In this document: in pieces, positions 18,514 through 27,953 of the stretch
Layout of the letters: each line of letters begins with the position of its first letter
Numbering within the stretch: position 1 is the stretch's first letter
Assembly: GCF_029714945.1 (NCBI RefSeq)
Contig: NZ_CP121634.1
Location: 4,485,001 to 4,549,000 of the forward strand
DNA from: Bradyrhizobium sp. CIAT3101
Lineage (GTDB): Bacteria; Pseudomonadota; Alphaproteobacteria; Rhizobiales; Xanthobacteraceae
Reading direction: 5' to 3'
Length of the DNA: 64,000 nt
The notes under the pieces: generated by a model
The model's input: the letters and a program-made list of their open reading frames with translations, nothing else
Database searches by the model: none
What the model was told of the DNA's origin: nothing
Made by a program: the position numbers and the translations under genes

Positions 18514-20022
18514 TCAGGGCGCCTGGACCTGCACCGGTTTTCCAAATTCGGTCATGGAGCCCGGCGCGATCACAAGATAGCGACGCGCATCTTGAGCGTC
18601 GCTCTGCACAATCTGACGGATCGGACCCAGCGCGTTCACGATGGCCGATCCGGCCGGGTTGGTCATGAAGCCTGCCAGAGGTTCGAGCTTGCCGCTGCCG
18701 TCGGGATGCGTGGCGAGTGCCAGCACATAGGCGTGCTTCGGTTCGAGACCTGTCGCTGCCGCCTGCAACACCTGGGACAGGCCCTGGTCAAACAGGCTGA
18801 CACTGGTCAGCGCCTTCGGATGCTCCGAGGCTTGACCGACCGCGGCCATGACGAAATGCGCAACTTGTCCGGCAATGCCGAGCTGCTGCAGATTGGTGGC
18901 TTCGGGACTGGCGGCGTCGTCCATGACGCTCATGGCACCGTTGCCGGACTCGCGCGCCGCCGGAACGGCATCGGGCACGTAGGCGACGGCCTGGGGCGCC
19001 TGGCCGATCGGGATATTGGCAATGACGCTGTTCGAGAGCGTGTCGATCGCGGTGAGCTGGTCGTCATTCTCCAATCCGACATAGACCCGCGAACCATCAC
19101 CCGATGGCCAGATGCCGTGAGGCAGCTTGCCGACCGGAATGGTTGCGACCTTGGTGAAGTCGTCGGTGCGGTAGACCTGGATCTCGTTCAGGCCGCCAAT
19201 GGTGATGTAGGCGAACTGCCCATTCGCGTTACGGACGATGTTGACGTGGTTGGTGATCGGGCCGGTGTCCAGCGTCTTGAGCAGGTTGAAGGGAGGCCGG
19301 GCGTCGAAGACTTGCGCCTTGCCGGTGTCCTTCAGCGTGAACCAGACTTGTGTTCCATCAGGCGTCGCTGCGAGATCGGGACAGAATGGGCTCGCCTGCG
19401 CGACCTTGCCGACGATGGCATGATCGGCAACGGAGATGACGGCGATCTCCGGATTGAACGACGAGCAGACATAGCCGTATTTGCCGTCGGGCGAGAAGAT
19501 CTGCATCCCCGGTCCATTCGCCACCACGATCCGCGTCTTCTCTTCAAAGCTGACGGGATCGAGCACGGCCACGTAGTTCTCGCCGCGCACGGTCACCCAG
19601 ACTTCCTTGCCGTCGGGCGTGAAGAAGGCTTCATGCGGAGAGCGGCCGACATAGGTCGTGTGCTTGACCATGTTGGTCGCAGTGTCGATGAACGTGACCG
19701 AGTTGGAGCCGATCGAGACCACCGCCAGCGTGCGATGGTCGGGTGAAAATCCCATGCCATGCACGAGCAGCTGTCCCCGGTAGAGCGGGCTGAAGTTTTG
19801 CGGCGACGGCGCGCCCAGCCGGATGACGCCGAGCAGCTTGTTGTCGGCGGGATCGGTCACCGAGACGGTGTTGGAGAATTGCTCGGCCGCATAGACCCGG
19901 TCATGATGGCTGACCGGAATGTCGGCCGCGGCGGAGGACCCCGGCGCCTGTCCGCTCCAGCCCGGCGTCGCGGAGAGACTGAACAGGCAAAGCGACGTTG
20001 CGAGCGCGAAAATTCGCTTCAT
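18514..20022 (-). CDS. Secreted YVTN-family beta-propeller protein
   Basis: 502 residues. Signal peptide MKRIFALATSLCLFSLSATPGWS, then about seven propeller repeats to residue 350 with recurring units such as NTVSVTDPADNKLLGVIRLG, NSVTFIDTATNMVKHTTYVG and LTAIDTLSNSVIANIPIG. A separate C-terminal region of about 140 residues (NLQQLGIAGQVAHFVMAAVG... VIAPGSMTEFGKPVQVQAP) is not recognised. GAGGGAGA precedes the ATG. Last gene of a four-gene operon, 15 bp after the DUF305 gene. Likely a periplasmic binding scaffold; ligand unknown. Confidence 0.82.
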   Translation of the reverse strand: MKRIFALATSLCLFSLSATPGWSGQAPGSSAAADIPVSHHDRVYAAEQFSNTVSVTDPADNKLLGVIRLGAPSPQNFSPLYRGQLLVHGMGFSPDHRTLAVVSIGSNSVTFIDTATNMVKHTTYVGRSPHEAFFTPDGKEVWVTVRGENYVAVLDPVSFEEKTRIVVANGPGMQIFSPDGKYGYVCSSFNPEIAVISVADHAIVGKVAQASPFCPDLAATPDGTQVWFTLKDTGKAQVFDARPPFNLLKTLDTGPITNHVNIVRNANGQFAYITIGGLNEIQVYRTDDFTKVATIPVGKLPHGIWPSGDGSRVYVGLENDDQLTAIDTLSNSVIANIPIGQAPQAVAYVPDAVPAARESGNGAMSVMDDAASPEATNLQQLGIAGQVAHFVMAAVGQASEHPKALTSVSLFDQGLSQVLQAAATGLEPKHAYVLALATHPDGSGKLEPLAGFMTNPAGSAIVNALGPIRQIVQSDAQDARRYLVIAPGSMTEFGKPVQVQAP

Positions 20023-20037
20023 GACATGGTCTCCCTC

Positions 20038-20451
20038 TTATTTCGGCGCCAGGACCGCCGTGGTCGTTGATGACGGCGACGGCTGATCAAGCACCAGGCG
20101 CATGACGGCGATCTCTTGCTGCTGATCGACAATGATTTCCTGGGCGATGCGCCGCAGGGATTCGTTTCGGCCGTAGCGCAATTCGGCCTGCGCCATCGCA
20201 ATCGCACCGCGATGGTGCGGGATCATCATGGCGGAGAAATCACGATCGACATCACCGGATGGAGTAATATCCATGTCGCTCATCATCCGATCCATCGCGG
20301 CCTGATTTTCAGCCATGAATGGCGCTTCGTCGCCGCACAGCTCGGACATCATCATTTGCGACGCCATATGCGCGGGTTGGCTGCCGAACCTGGCGCCGCC
20401 TGCGTATGCGACGACGGCGAGGGGCAGGGCAACTGCCAGGGTTTTCCACAT
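20038..20451 (-). CDS. DUF305-family periplasmic protein
   Basis: 137 residues with an N-terminal hydrophobic export segment and the DUF305 signature MMIPHHRGAIAMAQAEL. It is Met-rich before this (MASQMMMSEL, MDRMMSDMD), and the family's His-His and Met residues have been linked to metal binding, mainly copper, in some members. Lies 10 bp after the deacetylase gene and 15 bp before the YVTN gene, so they are probably co-transcribed. Confidence 0.85.
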   Translation of the reverse strand: MWKTLAVALPLAVVAYAGGARFGSQPAHMASQMMMSELCGDEAPFMAENQAAMDRMMSDMDITPSGDVDRDFSAMMIPHHRGAIAMAQAELRYGRNESLRRIAQEIIVDQQQEIAVMRLVLDQPSPSSTTTAVLAPK

Positions 20452-20461
20452 GCGACGCTCC

Positions 20462-21322
20462 TCAGATCGTCTCTTGTTCGCGTAGCGTGAGGGAGCTCTC
20501 GATTGCGTATCGCGCGATCTCGTCTTTGCGCATGAAGGCGACGCCGGCGTGCGACCGAGCGTATTTCAGGAACTGGTCCCACGCCCGCACCATCTGCGGC
20601 GTGCCGCTGATGCGATCATGCGCGCTGATCGACATCATCCTACGACGTCGCGGCGCTTCCTCGTACAGCTGGTCGAAATCGAGCTTGATCTGCTCGACGA
20701 ATTGCGCGGGCGAGTAGTTGCGTCCCTCGACCAGGAGAATGTCGTTGTTGCGCAGCGTGTAGGGGACAACGACGAAATCGTGACCGTCGACACTTTCGAT
20801 GAACGGCTCATCGCGGCTGAGATCGTCAATGTGATAGGTGTAGCCGAGCTCCCGGAGCAACGAGAGCGTGTTCGGGCTTCGACGCAGCCAATTGCAATTG
20901 TACCCGATTGGTCGCTGGCCGGTGACGGCCTCGACCATGTCACGTGCACCGATCAGGAATTTCCGCTCCTCGTCGCGGCTCATCGCATATTGCGAGCTCC
21001 AGCGCGGCCCGTGGGCTGCGGCTTCGTGACCACGGGCGACAATCTCGCGCGCAAGTTCAGGGTGCCGCTGCGCAGCCTCGCCGATCATGTGCGAGGTGAC
21101 CTTCACGCCATGGCGGTCCCACAGGTCGAGCATTCGCGGAATGCCCTCGCGGTAGCCGTAGGCGAACCACGAATTTGCGGCGGCGTCCGCCGTTACGCTT
21201 TCCGGAAAATCAACGCGCGGGAACGGGCTGTCGGTGCCCTTCAGCGGTTGTCCGCCGGCCTCGAATTGCATCGATATCGAGATCACCAGTCGCGCGTCGC
21301 CGGGCCAGTTCGTCTTTGTCAT
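20462..21322 (-). CDS. Polysaccharide deacetylase family protein (PuuE-like)
   Basis: 286 residues. A NodB-type fold with HGVKVTSHMIGEAAQRHPELA, GHEAAAHGPRWSSQ and GYNCNWLRRSPNTLSLLRELGY. The arrangement resembles the allantoinase-like PuuE branch rather than exported chitooligosaccharide deacetylases. No signal peptide, so a cytosolic C-N hydrolase acting on a small amide is plausible. ATG at 21322. Operon partner of the SnoaL-like gene (10 bp upstream) and DUF305 (10 bp downstream). Confidence 0.8.
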   Translation of the reverse strand: MTKTNWPGDARLVISISMQFEAGGQPLKGTDSPFPRVDFPESVTADAAANSWFAYGYREGIPRMLDLWDRHGVKVTSHMIGEAAQRHPELAREIVARGHEAAAHGPRWSSQYAMSRDEERKFLIGARDMVEAVTGQRPIGYNCNWLRRSPNTLSLLRELGYTYHIDDLSRDEPFIESVDGHDFVVVPYTLRNNDILLVEGRNYSPAQFVEQIKLDFDQLYEEAPRRRRMMSISAHDRISGTPQMVRAWDQFLKYARSHAGVAFMRKDEIARYAIESSLTLREQETI

Positions 21323-21332
21323 GTTTGAAGCC

Positions 21333-21890
21333 TTACTTCGCAATTTGGCCGAGCTGCTGCAGCAGCGTGAGATTGTCTTCCAGATGCCAGTTCTCGGCGA
21401 TACGCCCGTTGGCGATGCGGTAGATGTCGGTCGCTATGAAGTCGATCGCTTCGCCGTTGCCCTGGGCTTCCCTAAAGCGCCCCGTGAAGTGCCCGCGGAA
21501 GTGCAAATGAGTGACCACGTGATCTCCGGCCACGATCATCTGCTCGATCTCGCAGGTGAGATCGGGAATGGCTGTGCGGACGAACTTCGAAGCGGCAAGG
21601 GGACCTGCAACCCCCTGGGCCCGTCCGGGCGGCAAGGTGCGGTCCATGAAATCGGGCGCGAGCGCGTCGGTCGCGAATTGCTCTTCGCCGGTATTCCAGA
21701 ACGAGTCATAGCGCCGGGCCGCGAGGATTTGCGCTTCGCGCCGCGCCTCGGGCAGACTCGCATCGACGACGAGCTGCCTCGGTTGCACAAGCTCGGCTGC
21801 ACGGGCAGGGAGGACGACGGAGGCGGCGATAGCAAAAGCGATCGCTAGGTGGCGCATCCAGGATGCAGTCATTTCAAGGTGGGCATTCAT
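21333..21890 (-). CDS. Exported SnoaL-like (ester cyclase/NTF2-fold) protein
   Basis: About 185 residues from the ATG at 21890; ATGs at 21872 and 21857 are alternatives. The N terminus (MRHLAIAFAIAASVVLPARA) is a signal peptide. The rest shows the SnoaL/NTF2 pattern: ALAPDFMDRTLPPGR, FVRTAIPDLTCEIEQMIVAGDHVVTHLHFRGHF and DIYRIANGRIAENWHLED. Such small alpha+beta cones bind or cyclise small hydrophobic compounds. First gene of the deacetylase-DUF305-YVTN operon; divergent from the cysteine-synthase-like gene. Confidence 0.75.
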   Translation of the reverse strand: MNAHLEMTASWMRHLAIAFAIAASVVLPARAAELVQPRQLVVDASLPEARREAQILAARRYDSFWNTGEEQFATDALAPDFMDRTLPPGRAQGVAGPLAASKFVRTAIPDLTCEIEQMIVAGDHVVTHLHFRGHFTGRFREAQGNGEAIDFIATDIYRIANGRIAENWHLEDNLTLLQQLGQIAK

Positions 21891-22120
21891 TGCAATTGTC
21901 TCGAAGCCAGTGGTCAGCACACGGCGCGCATACTGCCTCCGAGGTCCTTGAGTGACACCTGAAAATGTCTGCAACCGATTGAGTATCCGTGCGAATGTGA
22001 AATCTGGCCCGCCGATGGAAGTCGGCCGCGCGGGTTGCTATTGTGATTGCACGGACGTTGACGATCGTGCGATCCAGACGCACGGGAAACGCCACGAATC
22101 GTCGTAACAGGGAGTTGATC

Positions 22121-23092
22121 ATGGACGCATCGTCCAAGACGGGACACCAACCCGGCCGCGGCCGGATCTATGACTCGATCGTCGAGGCTTTTGGCGATAC
22201 GCCGATCGTGCGTCTGCGCCGGCTGCCGGGTATGCACGGCGTCAATGCGACCATTCTGGCCAAGCTCGAATATTTCAATCCGGCGGCGAGCGTGAAGGAC
22301 CGCATCGGCGCGGCCATGATCATCGCCATGGAAAAGGCCGGCATCATCAAGCCCGACACCGTGCTGATCGAGCCGACCTCCGGCAATACCGGGATCGCGC
22401 TCGCCTTCGTCGCCGCCTCGCGCGGCTACAGGTTGAAGCTGGTGATGCCGGAGTCCATGTCGATCGAGCGACGCAAGATGCTGGCCTTCCTCGGTGCCGA
22501 GCTGGTGCTGACGCCGGCCGGGCAAGGCATGAAGGGCGCGATCGCGGCGGCCGAAGAACTTCTGAAGACGACGCCGAACTCGGTGATGCCGCAGCAGTTC
22601 AAGAACCTCGCCAATCCCGAGGTGCACCGTCGCACCACCGCGGAGGAGATCTGGAACGACACCGCCGGCAATATCGATTTCTTCGTCGCCGGCGTCGGCA
22701 CCGGTGGCACCATCACAGGTGTCGGTCAGGTCCTGAAGCCGCGCAAGCCGTCCTTGCGCGTGGTCGCAGTCGAGCCCGAGGAGAGCCCGGTGCTGTCAGG
22801 CGGCCAGCACACGCCGCATAAGATCCAGGGTATCGGCGCGGGCTTCGTGCCTGATATTCTCGACCGCTCCGTCATCGACGAAATCGTCAAAATCAACTCG
22901 ACTGCCGCGATCGAGACCTCGCGCGCGTTGGCGCGGCATGAGGGGATCCCGGGCGGCATCTCGTCCGGTGCCGCGATTGCGGCTGCGCTCCAGATCGGCA
23001 AGCGGCCAGAAGCTGCGGGAAAAACCATCCTGGCTATAGTGCCGTCCTTCTCGGAGCGGTATCTTTCGACGGCTTTGTTTGAAGGAATCTGA
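22121..23092 (+). CDS. cysK: Cysteine synthase (O-acetylserine sulfhydrylase type)
   Basis: 323 residues. Fold type II PLP enzyme: PLP Lys in [11 protein letters not shown], substrate loop TSGNTGIAL, phosphate-binding [10 protein letters not shown] and [12 protein letters not shown], all as in CysK. It makes cysteine from O-acetylserine and sulfide. The ATG at 22121 follows GGGAG; an upstream in-frame start lacks support and would add an atypical tail. A small BrnA-like gene starts three bases after its stop. Confidence 0.93.
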   Translation: MDASSKTGHQPGRGRIYDSIVEAFGDTPIVRLRRLPGMHGVNATILAKLEYFNPAASVKDRIGAAMIIAMEKAGIIKPDTVLIEPTSGNTGIALAFVAASRGYRLKLVMPESMSIERRKMLAFLGAELVLTPAGQGMKGAIAAAEELLKTTPNSVMPQQFKNLANPEVHRRTTAEEIWNDTAGNIDFFVAGVGTGGTITGVGQVLKPRKPSLRVVAVEPEESPVLSGGQHTPHKIQGIGAGFVPDILDRSVIDEIVKINSTAAIETSRALARHEGIPGGISSGAAIAAALQIGKRPEAAGKTILAIVPSFSERYLSTALFEGI

Positions 23093-23095
23093 GAG

Positions 23096-23335
23096 ATGGC
23101 GGATCAACCGAGACGGCCGCGCACGTTGGGCGATGCGCGGTCGGAGGCCGAGGCGGCGTTCAAGAAGGTGACGGCCAAGGTCGCCGCGGCGCCGCCGAAG
23201 GTGAACGTGACGCCGGGAATCAAGGAGCAGGTCACGCTGCGGATCGACCAGGACGTGCTGGAGTTCTTCCAGGAGGGCGGTCCCGGCTGGCAGGACCGCA
23301 TCAACGAAGCGCTCCGCAAGGCCGCGGGAAAGTAG
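23096..23335 (+). CDS. BrnA-like antitoxin, apparently without toxin
   Basis: 79 residues. The C-terminal half, KEQVTLRIDQDVLEFFQEGG then PGWQDRINEALRKAAGK, matches the BrnA antitoxin (DUF4415) ribbon-helix-helix pattern. The N-terminal half is Ala/Lys-rich and probably disordered. It starts three bases after the cysK stop, so it is read on the same mRNA. No BrnT-like toxin ORF is present on either side. It may be a domesticated DNA-binding protein. Confidence 0.72.
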   Translation: MADQPRRPRTLGDARSEAEAAFKKVTAKVAAAPPKVNVTPGIKEQVTLRIDQDVLEFFQEGGPGWQDRINEALRKAAGK

Positions 23336-23368
23336 GCATCCGGCCGCGGACGGGAGCCGGCGGCGAGA

Positions 23369-24121
23369 TCAGAGCACCTGTGACAGGAAGCGCTGCGTGC
23401 GCTCATCCTTGGCCGCCGTGAACAAGATGTCCGGCGGCCCGTGCTCGACGATCACGCCGCGGTCAGTGAAGTAGACGTGGTCGGCGACTTCGCGCGCGAA
23501 GTTCATTTCGTGGGTGACGAGGATGCAGGTCATCCCGTCCTCGGCCAGTTCCCGGATGGTGACCAGAACCTCCTTGACCGTTTCCGGGTCGAGTGCGGCG
23601 GTCACTTCGTCGAACAGCATGATGTCCGGCCGCATCGCCAGTGAGCGGGCAATCGCCACGCGCTGCTGCTGTCCACCTGAGAGTTCACCGGGATAGCTGT
23701 CCTCCTTGCCTGCGAGCCGCACCTTGGCGAGCAGCGCCCGGGCGCGCGCTTCGACCTCGTCGCGCTTCTGGCGGAGAACATGGATCGGCGCCATCATCAC
23801 GTTCTGAAGCGCCGTCTTGTGCGGGAAGAGATTATACTGCTGAAAGACCATCCCGACCTTGCGGCGAAGCGCCAGCTTGTCGAGCCGGGGATCAGTGACC
23901 TCGATGCCTTCGATTTGAATGCTGCCCGAGGTGATCGGCTGAAGCGCATTGATACAGCGGATCAGCGTGGACTTGCCGGATCCCGAAGGCCCGATGATGC
24001 AGATCACCTCGCCCTTTTTGACCGAGAGGCTGATGCCCTTCAGGACCTCGAGCGCGCCGAATGATTTTCTGACGTCAACGCATTGAACGATGGGCTGATC
24101 CGGAGTCCAGCTCGTGGCCAT
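23369..24121 (-). CDS. Polar amino-acid ABC transporter, ATP-binding subunit
   Basis: 250 residues: Walker A GPSGSGKST, Q-loop MVFQQYNLFPH, signature LSGGQQQRVAIARSLA, Walker B IMLFDEVTAALDPE and H-loop VTHEMNFA. The GlnQ/HisP subfamily is indicated by length and by VRKSFGALEVLKGISLSV. Last gene of the solA-transporter operon, 10 bp after a permease gene. Energises uptake of a polar or N-methylated amino acid. Confidence 0.93.
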   Translation of the reverse strand: MATSWTPDQPIVQCVDVRKSFGALEVLKGISLSVKKGEVICIIGPSGSGKSTLIRCINALQPITSGSIQIEGIEVTDPRLDKLALRRKVGMVFQQYNLFPHKTALQNVMMAPIHVLRQKRDEVEARARALLAKVRLAGKEDSYPGELSGGQQQRVAIARSLAMRPDIMLFDEVTAALDPETVKEVLVTIRELAEDGMTCILVTHEMNFAREVADHVYFTDRGVIVEHGPPDILFTAAKDERTQRFLSQVL

Positions 24122-24131
24122 GCTCTTCTCC

Positions 24132-24974
24132 TCAGCGCACGCGGAACCGACGCTCGAGACGAGCCGTCCAGAGGTTGATCGGATAACAATAGAGAAAGAA
24201 GCACAGCAGCGCGAAACCGTAGAGCGGCGCGAACAGTTCCGGCCTGCCGCCCTCGGCTGCGTGCACCTGCGCCGTCAGCGTCAACATTTCCGAGACACCC
24301 ACGATCGATGCGAGGACCGTCGACATCGCGACGAGCGCATAGACATTCATCCAGGGCGGTAGCATTCGCTTGATGCATTGCGGCAGCATGATCAGCCACA
24401 TCGTCTGGCGCCGTGTGAACGAAAGCGATTCCGCGGCCTCCCATTGCGTCGACGGAATGGAGCGGACGGCGCCGCGCACGACTTCGGCGACATTCGCCAT
24501 GACGGGCAGGGCGAAGCCGACCGTCGCCTTGATCCAGTCCGGCAAGGGGATGGTCGTCTTGAACAGGGTGATCTGGAACGGCACCAGAAACATCACGAAG
24601 AATAGCAGCACCAGCCAGGGCGCGTTGCGGAAGAACTGGGTGAGGAGCCAGCTCACGGCGGCGAGGGGACGGAACTCCGACAACAGCCCCAGACCCAGGC
24701 CAAGCCCGGCGATGGTCCCCAGCAACATGGCCAGCAGCGAGATCAGGATGTTGAACGCAAATCCCCGCAAGAGCAGGGGGGACCATTTCAGGATGACCTG
24801 GAGCGGCGACAGCATGGTCGGTCCGCTCTGCGCCCACGCGGTGGATGCGGCCATGATGGCGCAGAAACAGAGGATCGCTGCCGACAGCGGGCTGATCCGA
24901 AACGAAAATCGCGTCGGCGTGAGGCGATACGGCAGAAGGATAGCAAGCCGGTGCCCGGGCTCGTCGCTCGTCAT
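24132..24974 (-). CDS. Polar amino-acid ABC transporter, permease subunit
   Basis: 280 residues. His/Glu/Gln-type permease with FFRNAPWLVLLFFVMFLVPF in the first core helices and the EAA loop QWEAAESLSFTRRQTMWLIMLPQ. About six hydrophobic segments, with an extended N terminus. Its ATG overlaps the stop of the other permease (ATGA), so the two are coupled and likely form a heterodimer. Confidence 0.92.
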   Translation of the reverse strand: MTSDEPGHRLAILLPYRLTPTRFSFRISPLSAAILCFCAIMAASTAWAQSGPTMLSPLQVILKWSPLLLRGFAFNILISLLAMLLGTIAGLGLGLGLLSEFRPLAAVSWLLTQFFRNAPWLVLLFFVMFLVPFQITLFKTTIPLPDWIKATVGFALPVMANVAEVVRGAVRSIPSTQWEAAESLSFTRRQTMWLIMLPQCIKRMLPPWMNVYALVAMSTVLASIVGVSEMLTLTAQVHAAEGGRPELFAPLYGFALLCFFLYCYPINLWTARLERRFRVR

Positions 24975-25726
24975 CGTGCATATCCGGGAATGCGCATCGC
25001 CCGCTCCCAGCGATGCATCAACCAGACGAGAATGCCGACAAGAATGCCGTAGGTCGCCAGCAGGACGACCATCATCTCGAAGACGTTCTGCGATTCCGAC
25101 CAGATCTGCTTGACCGCGTACAGCGTTTCGGGAACCGCGATCGCGTAGGCCAGCGTGGTCGTCTTGAGCAAATTGACGAGGTTGTTGTTCAGCGCGGGGA
25201 GGCAGACGCGAACCGCCAGCGGAAGGACGATGTGAATGTAGGCCTTGAAGCGCGTGTAACCGAGCGCCTCCGCGGCTTCCAATGTCGTCCGCGGCACGGC
25301 CTCAATACCGGAACGAAAGATTTCGATATTGAAGGCGGCCGCAAACAGCGACAGCGAAATGATCGCCCACTGGACGTTGCTCAGCAGCGGGACGCGCATG
25401 CCCGCGGTTTCGACGGCCGGAAGCATGGTGCCGAGGCCGAAATAGAAGAAGAAAATCTGGACCAGCGGCGGCGTGTTGCGGAACACCACGACGAAAGCAT
25501 TGACGCCCAGCCGCACCAATCTGGACGGACTGCCCTGCGCCAAGGCGCCGAGACCACCGATGATGAGGCTCAGCAGGATGGTCGTGACGCTGAGAAGCAG
25601 CGTCATCTTGAGCCCGGCGAAATAGCGGTCCCAATCGTAGGCGTCGTAGAAGACTGAGAAATTCAGCCCCGTTGTCTCATAGAGGTGCTGAAACCAGTTG
25701 CCGATTGCTTGCATGTTGCGCGACAC
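24971..25726 (-). CDS. Polar amino-acid ABC transporter, permease subunit
   Basis: 251 residues. Permease with VVFRNTPPLVQIFFFYFGLG and the EAA loop TLEAAEALGYTRFKAYIHIVLPLA. The GTG at 25726 is used; an ATG four codons later is possible, and neither has a strong ribosome site. Follows the binding-protein gene by 87 bp, a gap that holds a GCGCC/GGCGC hairpin that could lower distal expression relative to the binding protein. Confidence 0.92.
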   Translation of the reverse strand: MSRNMQAIGNWFQHLYETTGLNFSVFYDAYDWDRYFAGLKMTLLLSVTTILLSLIIGGLGALAQGSPSRLVRLGVNAFVVVFRNTPPLVQIFFFYFGLGTMLPAVETAGMRVPLLSNVQWAIISLSLFAAAFNIEIFRSGIEAVPRTTLEAAEALGYTRFKAYIHIVLPLAVRVCLPALNNNLVNLLKTTTLAYAIAVPETLYAVKQIWSESQNVFEMMVVLLATYGILVGILVWLMHRWERAMRIPGYAR

Positions 25727-25813
25727 CGAGCTGTTGAGGCGATGCCTCGTATCAGTGCATGGGCTCGACGTGGAGCAGAGCGCCAGACGAATCCGGCGCT
25801 GCGCTTCACCGGT

Positions 25814-26626
25814 CTATTTGTCCTTGAACTGCTCGTGCATGGAGAGCGAATACTCGGTCGGCGTAATGCCCCACTTCTTTTCTGCCGCCACGATGAAGCC
25901 GGTCTTCATCCAGTCCTTTGTCGTGTCTTCGAGCATTTTCTGAAGACTGGCGTTGTCGAGCGCGACGGCGATCATCCATGGCGATGGCAGAACGCCCTTG
26001 AGCGGGAGGTCGTAGTCCGTCTTCCACTCGTCCTCCAGCAGTTTGCCTTGCAGGAAGGTCTGATCGTAGACATAGCCGATGCAGTTGCCCTGCTTCATGG
26101 CGAACAGGGGCTTCTCCGAACCGTCGAACGCAACGATTTCGGGGCCGTAGGATTTGGCGATATCCTTGTTGTACCAGGCGCCCGACGTCGCACAGACGGG
26201 TTTCCCCTTGAGGTCGGCCCAGTCCTTGATGCCGGCCTTCTTGTTGAGAAGGATATTCACGTAGTCCGAGTAATACAGCGGCTCGATGGCTTGAACGACG
26301 CGGCGGCGTTCCGGCCTGTCCGACATGGTTGCGATCAGAAGATCGATCTTTCCCTGCTGAAGAAACTCGATTCTGTTCGACGCCGCGACAGGAACGAGCT
26401 CGAGTTTGACGCCGAGGCGCTTGGCAATGTCGGCGGCAAGATCCGGCTCGATGCCGACGACATTCCCTGCGGGATCGCGGTATCCGAACGGCTTGTAGTC
26501 TGCCTTGACGCCGACGTTCAACGTGCCGCGCTGCTTGATGGCATCGACGCCGTCAGCGGCCTGCGCGCTGCCAAGCATCAGCAGCGCTGCTGCGCCTGTC
26601 ACCATGGAACGGATCAAATTTCTCAT
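25814..26626 (-). CDS. Polar amino-acid ABC transporter, periplasmic binding protein
   Basis: 270 residues. Signal peptide MRNLIRSMVTGAAALLMLGSAQA, then the family 3 solute-binding fold: RGTLNVGVKADYKPFGYRDP, GIEPDLAADIAKRLGVKLELVPV and LIATMSDRPERRRVV. Amino-acid type. GGAGGCGTC before the ATG. It follows the oxidase gene by 76 bp, so its ligand is probably that oxidase's substrate. Confidence 0.92.
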   Translation of the reverse strand: MRNLIRSMVTGAAALLMLGSAQAADGVDAIKQRGTLNVGVKADYKPFGYRDPAGNVVGIEPDLAADIAKRLGVKLELVPVAASNRIEFLQQGKIDLLIATMSDRPERRRVVQAIEPLYYSDYVNILLNKKAGIKDWADLKGKPVCATSGAWYNKDIAKSYGPEIVAFDGSEKPLFAMKQGNCIGYVYDQTFLQGKLLEDEWKTDYDLPLKGVLPSPWMIAVALDNASLQKMLEDTTKDWMKTGFIVAAEKKWGITPTEYSLSMHEQFKDK

Positions 26627-26702
26627 CGTATGACGCCTCCAGGATTGAAATCACGACGCGCGTTGCACGTAGCTCTTCGAGAGACAAGGCTCGTGCCAAA
26701 CC

Positions 26703-27872
26703 TCACGAAAATCGGGATATAGAGAATGGGGTAAGGTCGATCGCGCTTCGACCGTCGGTCACCATCGCGGCTGCGACGTTGCCGATTCCAGCCGAGTGCT
26801 TGAAGCCGTGGCCCGAGCACGCGGAGACGACGAAGACCCTGTCCTGGTCGGGATGCCGGTCGATGATGAAGCCCCGATCGGGCGTCACCGTGTAGAGACA
26901 GGCTGCGGCCTGCGCAACGCGTGGCGTGGCGCCCGCGAGCCGGCCCTCGACATGCTTCCGGTACATCTCTGCCGACTCCCTGGGATCGACGGTGCGGTCC
27001 ATCGTGTCGGCTGTCGTGCTGGTCTCGTATTGCTCGGTCGCGACCTTGAGTCGACGATCGCCGAGCATCGGCGGAAAGCCGTAGAGGTAATCGACGTCGG
27101 TCGCGCCATGCATCCAGATGAACACAGGGGCGTTGGCGCGATATGCGTTGGTGTCGTCGAGCTCGTACCAATGCAGCACCTGCCGTTTCACCGAGAGCAC
27201 GCGGTCAAACGGCGCGCCGAGCAGGTGAGCGTTCCAGGCGCCGGCGGACACCACGACTTGGGCCGCCTCGAATGTGCCGGAGGATGTCTCCACCCGAACG
27301 ACGGAACCGATCTGCGCGAGCGAGAGAACTTCGACCCCGGTGCGGATCACTGCTCCAAGCTGCTCGGCGCGCGTCAGTTGTGCCTTGATGCAGCGTTCCG
27401 GAAAAACGTAGCCCCCGCCGGGCTCGTAATAGGCCTTCTCGTTGCCCTCGAGGTTCAGGAATTGCGGGAAGCGATGCGCCACTTCGCGCCCGTCGATCAC
27501 CTCATGCGCGATGCCGAAGTCCCGCGCGGCTGCGATCGAGCGTGCGACGAAATCGGGTTTGCCGTGGTGCGACGTCTCGCCGACACCGGGCGCCATGACG
27601 ATGAGGCCGCACGGGTTCAAAAGCTCGGAGGACGTCTCGGCTTCGAGCTCACGCCAGATCCGGTGGGTATCGAGCACCAGGGGCACGTAATCGCGGCCTT
27701 CGCCGACCGCCTGCCGGGTGATGCGGGTTTCGCCGTGGCTGGATCCCATCGTGTGGGGAGGGGCGAAGCGATCGAGACCGATCGCCTTTACCCCTCGCTT
27801 GGCCAGTTGATAGAGCGCCGCGCTGCCCATGGCACCGAGGCCGATAACCAGAATATCCGCTTTCTCGTTCAT
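26703..27872 (-). CDS. solA: N-methyl amino acid/sarcosine oxidase (SolA/MSOX-like flavoprotein)
   Basis: 389 residues. FAD-binding ILVIGLGAMGSAALYQLAKRG at the N terminus, the MSOX/SolA motif HTMGSSHGETRITR and the likely covalent-flavin Cys in SACSGHGFKHSAGIG. It oxidises an N-methyl amino acid with O2 to the amine, formaldehyde and H2O2. N-methyltryptophan or sarcosine is possible; the sequence does not decide. Heads an operon with the ABC importer and diverges from a LysR gene. Confidence 0.82.
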   Translation of the reverse strand: MNEKADILVIGLGAMGSAALYQLAKRGVKAIGLDRFAPPHTMGSSHGETRITRQAVGEGRDYVPLVLDTHRIWRELEAETSSELLNPCGLIVMAPGVGETSHHGKPDFVARSIAAARDFGIAHEVIDGREVAHRFPQFLNLEGNEKAYYEPGGGYVFPERCIKAQLTRAEQLGAVIRTGVEVLSLAQIGSVVRVETSSGTFEAAQVVVSAGAWNAHLLGAPFDRVLSVKRQVLHWYELDDTNAYRANAPVFIWMHGATDVDYLYGFPPMLGDRRLKVATEQYETSTTADTMDRTVDPRESAEMYRKHVEGRLAGATPRVAQAAACLYTVTPDRGFIIDRHPDQDRVFVVSACSGHGFKHSAGIGNVAAAMVTDGRSAIDLTPFSISRFS

Positions 27873-27953
27873 CGATCGGGGACTGCTTAATTGTTAGGAC
27901 GATCCGAACTCTGCTTTCGAAGGCGGCTCTCCTACAAGGATAATTCATGTAAT

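Noticed and set aside
25685..27890. Two long + strand frames over the importer binding protein and solA
   Set aside because: Antisense shadows; no signal peptide, motif or ribosome site.
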